This document shows, in pieces, positions 22,275 to 32,751 of a stretch of 64,000 nt of DNA (its first letter is position 1; every line of letters starts with the position of its first letter). The translations under genes and the position numbers were made by a program. Source of the DNA: Vitis vinifera (Eukaryota > Streptophyta > Magnoliopsida > Vitales > Vitaceae); the NCBI RefSeq assembly GCF_030704535.1, contig NC_081821.1, forward strand, positions 7,765,001-7,829,000, written 5' to 3'. The notes beneath the pieces were generated by a model that was not told the origin of the DNA, searched no databases, and worked only from the letters and a program-made list of their open reading frames with translations.

Positions 22275-25200
22275 ATGGCTAAGGGCAAACCTCCTCAGCA
22301 TTCTTTTCAATCTCCCATGGAAGATCATAGTAGTCCCTATTTTCTTCACAATGGTGATCATCCAAGTCTCTCTCTGGTTTCTCTTTCACTTGCTAGATCT
22401 GGTTCAAACTATCATTCTTGGCGCCGATCAATGGTTACAGCTCTAAATGCTAAGAACAAACTTGGGTTTATCGATGGAACCATCTCACGTCTTGCTGCAA
22501 CAGATCTCCTTGCTGGTCCTTGGTCTCGCTGCAACAGCATGGTCATATCTTGGCTCTCTAACTCGGTTTGCAAAGAAATTGCAGAGAGCATCCTCTATCA
22601 TGAAACAACCATTGAAATATGGAATGATCTATACGAACGATTTCATCAGGGCAGTGGTCCTCGAATTTTTGAAATCAAGCAAAAAATTCTTGCTCACACT
22701 CAGGGATCGGCTGATGTCAATACCTACTATACTCGACTAAAATCCTTGTGGGATGAGCTTCGAGAATTCAAGGCGATACCAGTTTGCAATTGCGGTGGCA
22801 TGCGTGTTTATATGGAAGATCAACAACGAGAATCTGTGATGCAATTTCTGCTAAGTTTGAACGAATCCTTCGCTCCGACTCGAGCTCAAATCCTGTTGAT
22901 GGAACCGACTCCTCCTCTGAACAAAGTTTTCTCCCTGGTTGTTCAAGAAGAACGACAACGATCTCTTACCACCTCCAACTCTCCAGCATTCACTGCCCCT
23001 GTTTCCTCTAGATTTCAAGCGGCATCCAAAGCTTCTTCTCCTACTAATTCCTCTCGATCAAGAAAGGATCGCCCACTCTGTACCCATTGCAACATCTTGG
23101 GTCACACAGTTGATCGATGCTACAAAATACATGGGTATCCACCTGGATTCAGAAATAGGCCCAACTTCAAGCCCAATGGTTCTCGCCCAAATCAGATGCT
23201 ACCCAATAGTCTTCACACGAATCAGTTGACTCTCATAGATGGCTCCACCGCCTCTGCATCTCCACCGCCTCTCACTCATGACCAGCACAATCAGTTATTG
23301 GCTCTCTTGAGTTTGCATAGCTCGAGTGGCTCCTCTACCTCATTCGGTGACAGCAACCCGCTTCAGCAATCCATTTCCAACTTCACTGGTATCCTTTCTC
23401 TTTCTCCTTCATCATCCACTCTCAACCCTAGCATTTGGATTTTAGATTCAGGGGCAACCCACCATGTTTGCACTAATTCCTCCATGTTTCACTCTATTCA
23501 TTCATTTTCTTCCAACACTGTCACTTTACCCACTGGTACAAAAATACCAATCACCAAAATAGGCACCATTCATTTGTCACCTCATCTCGTGCTTGAACAT
23601 GTTCTCTACATTCCAACATTTCAATTTAATCTTATCTCCATTAGTGCCTTAACTCAAACCAATTGTTTTTCCTTTGATTTTACTGCTCGTTTTTGCTTCA
23701 TTCTAGACCATTCACAGGGGAAGCTGATTGGGATGGGTAGACGTCAAGGCAACCTTTACCTCTTAGATAGCTCAGTCTTTCGTTCTATTTCCTTTGCATT
23801 CGTTGTTGATAACAACACTTTTGCTCATGTAAACAAATTGTGGCATTTCAGATTAGGCCACCCATCCAATGTCAAACTCAGTGTATTGAAACCTCATTTA
23901 TAGTTGCAAAGTAATGGCAATACCAATCTTTCTTGTTCAATCTGCCCTCTGGCAAAACAGAAACGTTTGCCATTTGATTGCCATAATAATTTATCTCCTT
24001 CTCCCTTTGATCTCATACACTGTGATATTTGGGGTCCATTTCATATTCCCACACATGATGGATTTCGTTATTTTTTGACAATCGTTGATGATTGTACAAG
24101 GAATACATGGGTTCATCTTCTACGTGCTAAATCTGATGTCAAGACCATTTTTCCACAATTTTTCTCCATGGTTAAAACCCAGTTTGGTCTCACAATTAAA
24201 ACAGTTCGTAGTGACAATGCCCCTAAATTAAACCTGTCCAATCTCTTTACCCAACTTGGTGTGCTCCATTTTTTCTCTTGTGTTGAAACTCCTCAACAAA
24301 ACTCGGTTGTTGAGCGTAAACACCAACACATCCTAAACGTAGCTTGGGCCTTATATTTCCAATCCAACATACCTATAGGATATTGGGGGGATTGTGTGCT
24401 TACTTCGGTTTACCTTATAAATCAAATTCCATCACCATTACTAAACAACAAAACTCCTTTTGAGCTATTTTATCATAAATCACCATCTTATTCCCATCTC
24501 AAATCTTTCGGATGTCTTTGTTATAGTTCAACTCTTCCTAACACCCGTCACAAATTCTCTCCTCGAGCCTTACCTTGTGTCTTTTTAGGATATCCTTTTG
24601 GTTACAAAGGTTACAAAATTCTAGACTTAGAGACCAATCGAATATCTATCTCCCGGAATGTTATCTTCCAAGAATCTGTGTTTCCTTTCAAGTTATCTCA
24701 GAATAATAACTCTGTTGCTTCAGATTTCTTTTCTGAAAAGGTGATGCCTGTTGTACCAGTTTCTACCCCTTCCCCTTCTTTTGATAATTCGACTTCACAT
24801 CCTAACAGCCTTGACTCTTCCTCCAATGACATTTCACCTCATACCACCTCCCACACAACCACCAGATCTTCTAGATTATCCCAGCCACCCAAATATCTCT
24901 CTGATTATCACTGTCATTTAGCTTCTTCTACTCCTTATTTCGATATATCCAACTCCACTCCTTACCCCTTATCCGATGTCATCTCCTACAATAAACTTTC
25001 CCCTTCTTTTCGTGCATTTTCTATTTCCATTTCCATCATCACAGAACCAACAACATATGCTGAGGTTGTCATTGTACCCGAGTGGCAGCATGCTATGCGA
25101 GCTGAACTGCAAGCTTTAGAGTCCAATAATACCTGGTCTTTGTGCACTCTACCCCCTGGAAAAACAGCAGTTGGTTGCAAATGACTTTATCGTGTTAAAT

Positions 25201-26594
25201 ATCATGCTGATGGTTCTATTGAAAGGTACAAAGCACGACTTGTTGCCAAAGGGTTCACACAGCAAGAAGATGTTGATTTTTTTGATACTTTTTCACTTGT
25301 TGCCAAGATGGTCACTGTCAAGGTATTACTCTCTCTTGCTTCTATTTACAATTGGCATTTGACTCACCTTGATGTCAATAATGCATTTTTGCACGGTGAT
25401 CTGTCTGAAGAAGTTTTCATGCATCTTCCTCCTGGTTATCACCGTGAGGGGGAGCCTTTATTACCTTCCAACACAGTTTGTAAGTTACACAAATCCATCT
25501 ATGGCTTGAGACAAACATCTAGGTAGTGGTTTGCAAAATTCTCTGGTGTTCTAATCTCTGAAGGCTTTCAGCAATCTCATTCAGATTATTCTCTATTTAT
25601 CAAGACAACAGGAAATGATTTTATTGCTTTGTTAGTGTATGTTGATGACATAATAGTTGCTAGTAACAACAAGATTGTTGTTGATAATTTGAAGAATTCT
25701 CTCAACAAAAGCTTCAAATTAAAGGATCTAGGAAATCTCAAGTATTTTCTTGGACTTGAAGTAGCTAGATCAGCTAAAGGGATCCTAATAAACCAGAGAA
25801 AATATGCTCTGGAACTCCTATCTGAAACAGGCTACTTAGGATGCAAACCTGCCAAAACTCCAATGCAACCGAATATGCAACTTTCTCAAGATGATGGAGA
25901 GCTGCTAACAGATCCCAACATGTACAGAAGGCTCATAGGGAAGCTTATATACCTTACTATCACCAGGCCAGACCTAACTTACTCAGTGAACAAGTTGAGC
26001 CAATTCCTAAGTCAACCGAGGAGACCACATTTGCAAGCGGTCTACAGGATTCTTCAATATATCAAAGGATCACCAAGCAAAGGTATTTTCTTCTCAGCTT
26101 CCTCATCTCTTCAATTAAAGGCCTTCTCAGATTCTGATTGGGCAGCATGCCCAGATTCTAGAAAATCAGTCACTGGATTTTGTATATTTCTTATAGATTC
26201 TTTGATATCATGGAAATAAAAAAAACAAAGGACAGTTTCAAGATCCTCAGCTGAAGCAGAGTATCGAGCAATGGCTCATGTGACTTGTGAGCTAACATGG
26301 TTGATTGCCTTACTCAAGGACTTAGGAGTTCCACACACACAACCTGCTTTGTTGTATTGTGACAACCAAGCTGCTCTACACATTGCTGCAAACCCGGTCT
26401 TCCATGAGCGTACTAAACACATAGAGATAGATTGTCATATTGTAAGAGAGAAGATTCAAACAGGTATGCTCAAAACTCTGCATGTTGCTTCACAACATCA
26501 ATTGGCTGATATACTTACCAAACCTCTCTTTCCTGATCAATTCAATTCTCTCATAGACAAGATGGGAATGTATAACATATACATTCCATCTTGA
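22275..26594 (+). pseudogene. Copia gag-pol polyprotein, four in-frame stops
   Basis: One continuous frame of about 1,440 codons starts at MAKGKPP. It reads through the gag domain, a zinc knuckle CTHCNILGHTVDRC (near 23079), protease WILDSGATHHVC (near 23434), GAG-pre-integrase HFRLGHPSN, integrase (HCDIWGPF near 24018; VDDCTRN), RT with YVDD (near 25637) and RNase H ([19 protein letters not shown]). It is stopped at 23901 (TAG), 25182 (TGA), 25524 (TAG) and 26217 (TAA). There is no frameshift. Three of the four stops could come from a single C-to-T or G-to-A change, as expected from decay of methylated cytosines; this is inference. The integrase also reads PQQNSVVERKH where Gly usually precedes the VVERKH motif. 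Confidence 0.93.
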
Positions 26595-26601
26595 GGGGGA
26601 G
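26593..26601 (+). other. Polypurine tract of Copia element 2
   Basis: GAGGGGGAG immediately precedes the TATTAAAA start of the 3' LTR and overlaps the end of the pol frame. Confidence 0.85.
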
Positions 26602-26869
26602 TATTAAAATTGATTACTGTGAAAACTTACCTTCCTTGTTGAACAAAGAAATATGCAGAGTTTGTTAGGTTGTTACAAGTTAGTGGAATTTTTTTATTTT
26701 GTTATTTTTCATTTTCTGGATGAGCTGGAGTCTTCTCGATTGTTCCAAGCCTTCCTATATATGTTGCTACTGTACAATCAGTGAAGATGGGGGAATCAAT
26801 GAATTAGTTTTATTTCTCTCTCAGGCCTTTGTTTGCCTTTCTTGCCATTTACCTTTTGTTTTTCTATTA
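26602..26869 (+). repeat. 3' LTR of Copia element 2
   Basis: 268 bp, same length as the 5' LTR, followed at once by the AGTAC target duplication and then by the rest of FMO intron 3 and exon 3. Confidence 0.95.
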
Positions 26870-27356
26870 AGTACCATATACTCCTGCCTAAAATTTGGTG
26901 CTGGTAGATGGTAAAGGGGTACCTGCAGATGAAGATGCAAGTTGTGGAGTTTGGAAATGACTTTAGATAGACCCTCAGAAATATCAAGAGATTTGACACT
27001 TAGATGGATTTCTTTTGCGACCACCCACGAGCTCCATGGATATGTCCCGTCCACTCACTGAATTTCGTACAACCACCACCACCACCTGTGAGGAGTAGTG
27101 CTGGTGTTACATATGATACAAGGAAAAATGCTTTGGTACTGAAATGATAGGTACCGAATCATAGAGCTAGATGATTGGTGGTGTCTTTTCAATATGTATT
27201 CAAAGCCTTCTCAATGAGTATTGAGAAAGGTACATTTTTATAAAGTTGTGGGACTATTGATATTATTGGTAGAAAATCCCAAGAAGATGTTTTGAATTAC
27301 ATTACCTCATTGTGAAATGGGTGAGGAAACCTGTAGATGTGCATTTGCTTCCATTC

Positions 27357-28944
27357 CTAGACGACAAAATAAACAAATTCTCCTTCTCATCTTCCAATAA
27401 TTTGGTAATTAATGATTGATCTACTTGGAACAATCAAATATTTACTTGTCAAAATAGCATTTCTTATGAGGTGGAAATAACAAAATGGTAAATCAAATCT
27501 CATTTCAATCTCTCATATCTTGACCCGAAGAATGCTTCCATCTTCTCAAAATGAGCCTAATGGAACCTAGACCCACTTCTGCTTTACATACATCATACTC
27601 ACATAATTATATCATTTGGTTAGCACTTAGCACCACAAAAATATAACAATTGTCATATAATTAATAGGGTTAAGTATACTTTGTCCCTCGATTTTTCAGG
27701 CTTTTCATACTTTCTCCTCTTGTAATTAAAATTTAATAATTTGATATCCAGAGTTGTTAAATAGTGTCACAACCTTTAAACCTTATTAACGACTATTATA
27801 ATCTTGCATTTAAGCCCAATTAATGACTATTATAATTTGACATTTTTGGTCTCATGCAAATATAGCGTGAGATAGAGTTTGTATTTTTTTTTTTTTTAAA
27901 TTTCATTTTAAACAAAAAAAATATTTTTAAAAAATTGTAATGTTGTTTCATTATTGTTATTTGGAAACAATTTAATAAAAAAAAGAACAATTTTAGAAAA
28001 CTCATTTTTAAAAATTTCTAATGTTGTTTCGCTTTTGTTTTTTGGAAATAATTTAGTAGAAAAAAAACAAACAACTTTTTTTTTTTATATAAAAAAGAGT
28101 AAGAGTTGTTTTCACATTTTTTAAAATAAAAGAAAAATAGAGAAAAAAAATCATAAAAAGTAAATAATATCATAATGAATAGAACAAATTTGTCAATCTT
28201 AAACCTAATGTAACAATAATGAAGCTTTTAGTTCACATGAGTTTAAATTATGTAACAGGAATGATGTACTTGTAAGATGTAAATATATATATATATATAT
28301 ATACTATTAACAAAATTTAAAGCAAAAAAAAAAAAAAAAAAGTAGCATTAAATTGAAAACCTAAAGAGTGACTTGGCATATTATTTGATATATAGGCAAT
28401 TTGAAATTTTTATCAAATTTAACAAATGTTCATGAACAACTTTTTGAAAGTGTATTTGTAAAAATGCACAAATTAAGTTTATTATGGGTCAGCAAAAATA
28501 TTATATATATATATAAAACATGTTATTTATTTACAAGATTCAAATCTTACAAGATGATACCTCAATTTTTAATTTAATAACATTTACTCGATCAAGGTTT
28601 ATATTATTCCTTATCGGGTTATTGAGCTCACTCCTTTTCCTAAACCTCCTTCAAGCTCTAAACACTAGGATTAAAATGGGATTCTTCTCTCGGCTTAATC
28701 ATTTTATTGATTTAGAGTAATTTGATCCGGGGATACTTTTATTTCAATTTTTAGCTGATTATCTTGTTTGAGGAGTTTGTTAATTATGCCAAAGATATTT
28801 TATTTTAGATTCATTACCCTAAGTAGGTTCATATGGTAGCATTTTCCAACCCATTTCATCTTGTTCAGTCAACCTTCCTCCTCTTACATCTCACCTTTGA
28901 ACTACGGAAAATGATTTGGATCAAATTGGATAACTGTAATATAA
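27357..28944. other. Relic promoter of unit D and 3' flank of FMO A
   Basis: 27,386-28,150 matches 37,010-37,800 in the same orientation; the latter is the upstream flank of FMO A beyond an inserted Copia. The match includes the block TCAAATCTCATTTCAATCTC at 27493. 28,190-28,925 matches the 3' flank of unit D. A (TA)n microsatellite is at about 28283-28304. No gene is seen. Confidence 0.6.
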
Positions 28945-31301
28945 TCATACGGTAAGATGCTGAGATGGGGATTGAAGGGATTGAGTGAAAAGAGGGCTCT
29001 GAAGAACCACTTGCAACAGCTCATGATCATACCAAGAATCACGGTAAGTCTCCAAGTTGACTTGGGCATTTCCTACGGTTGATAAGAGTAGCTTCTTCCT
29101 CCATTCTTCCGTGTGTGGGAACCCAACATTGTCTCCATATTTATCAAAGTACTGCAATGGGAAGCAAGCATCGTTCTTAAAATTAATTAATGAATCAATC
29201 ACTCTTGATTTTGAAGAACCTCCCTTTTTTAGAAGGAAAATTTACAGAAGTATACATGCTGAAATAATCTTTACCTCAAAATCTGCAATATCGTGAGTTT
29301 GATGCTTTGGAATGCCAGCGGCATCTCTTGACTGATAGAAGTCTTCAATGGACCGCATCATATCATGGAATGATGGTAATGTTTTTCTCCCAGACAGCAG
29401 CTGAGCTATCCACATTGCTTGTGATTCAAAGAAAGGGAAACCTAGGATCTACATCACATAATCAACAATATAATGGAATTGAAATAGATATATTAAAACT
29501 GGGATTTTTCCTATTACCTTCCTGGGAATGCCCACAAAAGATAGAGAGGGTGCGAGGGAGGGAGGGAAGGTATGCTCATACAATGGGCCTACTCTGTCAT
29601 CATCCACTGCTACTATTCCTTTGGTGTCAAGAAATGGGAAGGAATATGAATACCTGCAGTAGTTTGAGGCTTTGAGCTCAATCATGGCCTGCATTTAGGC
29701 TTAAATTATTATGAATTTCATTTGCATTACCCGGTGCAGTATATGATAGTGTCTGCCACGACCCAAGACCCATCTACAAATACTACTCGTCCATCTTCAT
29801 GAAGGGATTCAATCTGCAATTCGCAACATTTGTAATGGTGAAAACTTAGAAGGTGGCATGGCCCAAGGTAGATGGTAAAGGGGTAGTACCTGCAGATGAA
29901 GATGCAAGTTGTGGTGTTTGGAAATAATTCTAGATAGACCCTCAGAAATATCTAGAGATTTGGCACTTAGATGGATTTCTTTTGCCACATCCACAAGCTC
30001 TATGGATATGTCCTGTCCACTCGCTGCATTTCCTACAACCACCACTACCTGTGAGGAGTATGAATGTTACAAATAATACAAGGAAAATGCTTTGATACCA
30101 TAATGGTATTTTCTGAATAAAAAATTTGGACTATGATAAAATCTACACCATCGAATAAAGGTACCACCACTAAATTGATGGTACCTTTTGATATGTATCA
30201 AAAGCTTTCTCAATAAGTATTAAAAAAAAAAAAAAAGTTAAAGTTGTGGAACTATAATGCAAAGTTTTGAGATGTTGATGCAGATTGATGTTGTTGGTAG
30301 AAAATCCCAAGAAGAGGTTTTGAATTACCTCATTGTGAAATGGGTGAGGGACCCTGTAGATGTGACTATGCATTTGCTTCCTCTTCCATGCTTCCATTCC
30401 TAGACAACAAAATTTTCACCCAATTGTTTATTTTCTGATGTAAGCCTTCAGCCTAAAATTTTATGGAATAATTAGAGATACCATGATATAAAAGTTTTAT
30501 AAAATTGAAAATTTGATTTATGAATCATAACTCTAGAAATATATCACACATCCATATTGAGTACATGGACCTCAACAGAGCAATTTAGTTTATTTTTATA
30601 TAAAATTATATATTTATAATATGAATCGTGAACAGAAAACTTTTCGGGTTGAATGATGAATCCAATTTAGAAAACATTGCTAAAATCATGAACTTTTTGT
30701 TTAGCCCATTTGAGAAGAGAGGATATTGAGAAAGAGGCTTTGACATACCTTTAATGGAAGGCAACCTAGGGTGAGAGTACTGGCCTGTGGCCACAACCAC
30801 AGCATCAAACAGCTCCTCCACCACCTTTTCAGACTTGACGTCTCTGCTCCTCACAACCCACTTCAAACCTCCACCTACTTCATCTGAATCCAACATCCCC
30901 ACATACTCCACCTTAGTATTGAACCTTATCGTCTCCCTCAGCCCAAACCATTCACAAAAGTCCTCAAGGTACCATAGAAGTTCCCTGTGCCCAGGAAACC
31001 TCCTCGTGTCCCTACCTTTCTTCACCACAAATGGAAAATCACTGAACCCCACGATCTCTCTAGGACTAGCCAGCCTCAGAGAAGCATAGATGCTACTATG
31101 GACCTTCAAAAATTTACTCCTCCCCAAAGGGTCCTCGCCCTCAACGTTAGGGTCATATAGCCACTGCCCTCCAACATCATGGTTCTGCTCCATCATCACC
31201 ACACAGTGGCCCTCCTTCCTTAGCTCCCTCGTGGTCACCAGCCCCGACGGACCAGCCCCGATCACGCATACGTATTTGGATTGCTTCCTCTCTGAAAGCA
31301 T
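28945..31301 (-). CDS. Flavin-containing monooxygenase, FMO GS-OX-like (gene A), seven exons
   Basis: Exons on the minus strand: 30749-31301, 30329-30399, 29890-30048, 29731-29813, 29518-29653, 29275-29448, 28945-29151, all GT-AG, giving 460 residues and no stop. FMOs use FAD, NADPH and O2 to oxygenate soft nucleophiles such as sulfides; the GS-OX-type group is named for S-oxygenation of glucosinolate side chains, but the substrate here is unknown. FAD motif GAGPSG is at residues 15-20, the FMO-type motif WKRKQMHSHIYR at 189-200 (Arg instead of the usual Gly at 191) and the NADPH motif GNAASGQDIS at 214-223. The ATG at 31301 is the first in frame and matches gene C. An old Copia lies about 170 bp upstream, and the TATA-box position of gene C reads CTTATGA here, so expression may be altered. 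Confidence 0.92.
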
Positions 31302-31851
31302 ATTGGTGGCCAGTGATGGAGGATTGCAGAGGTAGAATGCTGGTTTCTTAGGTACCCAGAAAATGGTTGTGGGTGAAAGGCTTATGAGTTATGATTTTTG
31401 GAATTTTCTACCTTAAATTTCTTATCTAATCTGAAACAACAGAGAAAAGAAAAAGCAGAGAGAAAAGAGTAAAGGTGTTTTTGGTCTTTTGAATTTCTAA
31501 GAACTGTATTCGGTTTCAAATAGCTCTTTGTTGTTTTATATATATATAAGAGTTGCCATGTTTCACCTATTAGAAAGCTTGTCTCCACCCAGTTTCCAAA
31601 CTTACTCAAGTGGCTATAACAAAATGCACAAGAGGTACAGTTGTATTCTAACATCCCCACAAGCTGAAGGTCGAGGAAGAACTGAGAGCTTGGAACGAAG
31701 ACTTAAAAATCGTTGAGTAGGTAGAGGTTTCATCATAGCATCTACTGATTGATGAGTCGACGACACAAATTATTGCCAATGTTCGTTGAAGTACTTGATC
31801 ACGCACAAAATGGAAATCAATTTCGACATGTTTGGTACGAGAATGTAGAAC

Positions 31852-32751
31852 TAAGGATGAAAATATCGGTAATTACGAATACATCGGTACTTCAATTTTA
31901 TGGATATATCAACGGATATTTTAGAAAAAAATATTGATAAACCTAAAATTGATCAAAATTTATAAAAATATAAGAAAAAATTCATAAAAATATAATTATA
32001 AATATAATGATATTTTTAAGTTATTTTATTAAATAATTTGATATATCTATAATATGATTTATCATATTTGATAATAATATCGTATGCATCGATAAAAATA
32101 TTAATTTTATAAGTGTATATTTATTATCAAATTACATCTAATATTATGATATTTGATTATAATATGTCTAATTTTAAAATATGTATTAATATTAAAATTA
32201 TGAACCATTTAATTCAATTGTGTTAAACAATATAAAATAAATTCTGATATGTGTACAATTTTTTAATATTTAATTAATTATTAATGATATTAAAAACACT
32301 ATGAAGAAAATTATATAATTTTTATATTTTTGGTAATCAATTAAAAGAAAATTTTGCATTTAATTATAAAATAATTAAATTTAATTTGCTCTTTAAAATA
32401 TTCTTTTAATATTTTCTTTATATAATGAGTTTAACTATATATATATATTTAATGCGTATTATATAACAAGGGCAAGTTTGCCCAGACAGTAAGTGGGTTG
32501 AACCTCAAACTTTTTGGTTTGGGGGGTTCGAATTCCCTCAATAGCAAAAGGAATGACCTTTTTCTTAACCCGCGTTGACCATGTGATATATCGGGAAAAA
32601 TTGGCGATTTATCGCCAAAATCGCCAGATATCGTCGATTTTTTGGGATTTCTCCCGAAATTTCGTTGGATCGATATTTCTCCATGAAATATTGTATTGAC
32701 ACCCTTCAATACACGATATATCGCTGACATATCGCGATATTTTCTTCGTTG
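31852..32751. mobile_element. hAT-like non-autonomous element nested in Copia 3
   Basis: Eight-base duplications TGTAGAAC flank the insert (31844-31851 and 32752-32759), and the Copia RNase H-region sequence resumes across them. The ends read TAAGGATGAAAATATCG and, reverse-complemented, CAACGAAGAAAATATCG, an imperfect terminal inverted repeat fitting the loose YARNG start of hAT elements. The interior is AT-rich with many TATCG words and the near-palindrome TTGGCGATTTATCGCCAA. It has no transposase frame; the 156-residue frame at 32449-32919 crosses the element border and is not supported. Confidence 0.75.
32479..32536 (+). repeat. Pol III promoter-like boxes inside the hAT-like element
   Basis: A box-A-like TGCCCAGACAGTAAGTGGG (32479-32497) precedes a good box B GGTTCGAATTCC (32525-32536) at tRNA-like spacing. 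Between them ACCTCAAAC and GTTTGGGG can form a hairpin. This could be a tRNA-derived SINE head inserted in or carried by the element; a true tRNA fold is not evident. Confidence 0.4.

Larger units (their letters stand above)
21964..26869 (+). mobile_element. Young Copia LTR retrotransposon (element 2) inside FMO intron
   Basis: Two 268-bp LTRs (21964-22231 and 26602-26869) differ at three positions by eye. Five-base target duplications AGTAC are at 21959-21963 and 26870-26874. The primer site TGGTATCAGAGC starts at 22232 directly after the 5' LTR, and the polypurine tract GAGGGGGAG ends at 26601. The LTRs begin TATTAAAA and end TCTATTA, so the termini are TA...TA rather than TG...CA. Gag-pol order is gag, protease, integrase, RT, RNase H, so Copia. 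It interrupts intron 3 of the FMO pseudogene in the opposite orientation. Confidence 0.96.
21036..27356 (-). pseudogene. FMO pseudogene (unit D), split by a Copia element
   Basis: Recognisable exons, right to left: exon 2 at 27306-27356, exon 3 at 26923-27085, exon 4 at 21823-21905, exon 5 at 21615-21750, exon 6 at 21366-21539 and exon 7 at 21036-21239, all with GT-AG borders. Exons 4-7 are open and would encode a normal C-terminal half. The 5' half is ruined: exon 1 with the FAD site is missing, because promoter-type sequence starts about 20 bp beyond exon 2. Exon 2 has lost 20 nt (51 instead of 71). Exon 3 has an extra GTG plus a one-base insertion, and its NADPH-site glycine codon GGA reads CGA. 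Copia element 2 lies in intron 3. The unit is a tandem copy of FMO A. Confidence 0.92.
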
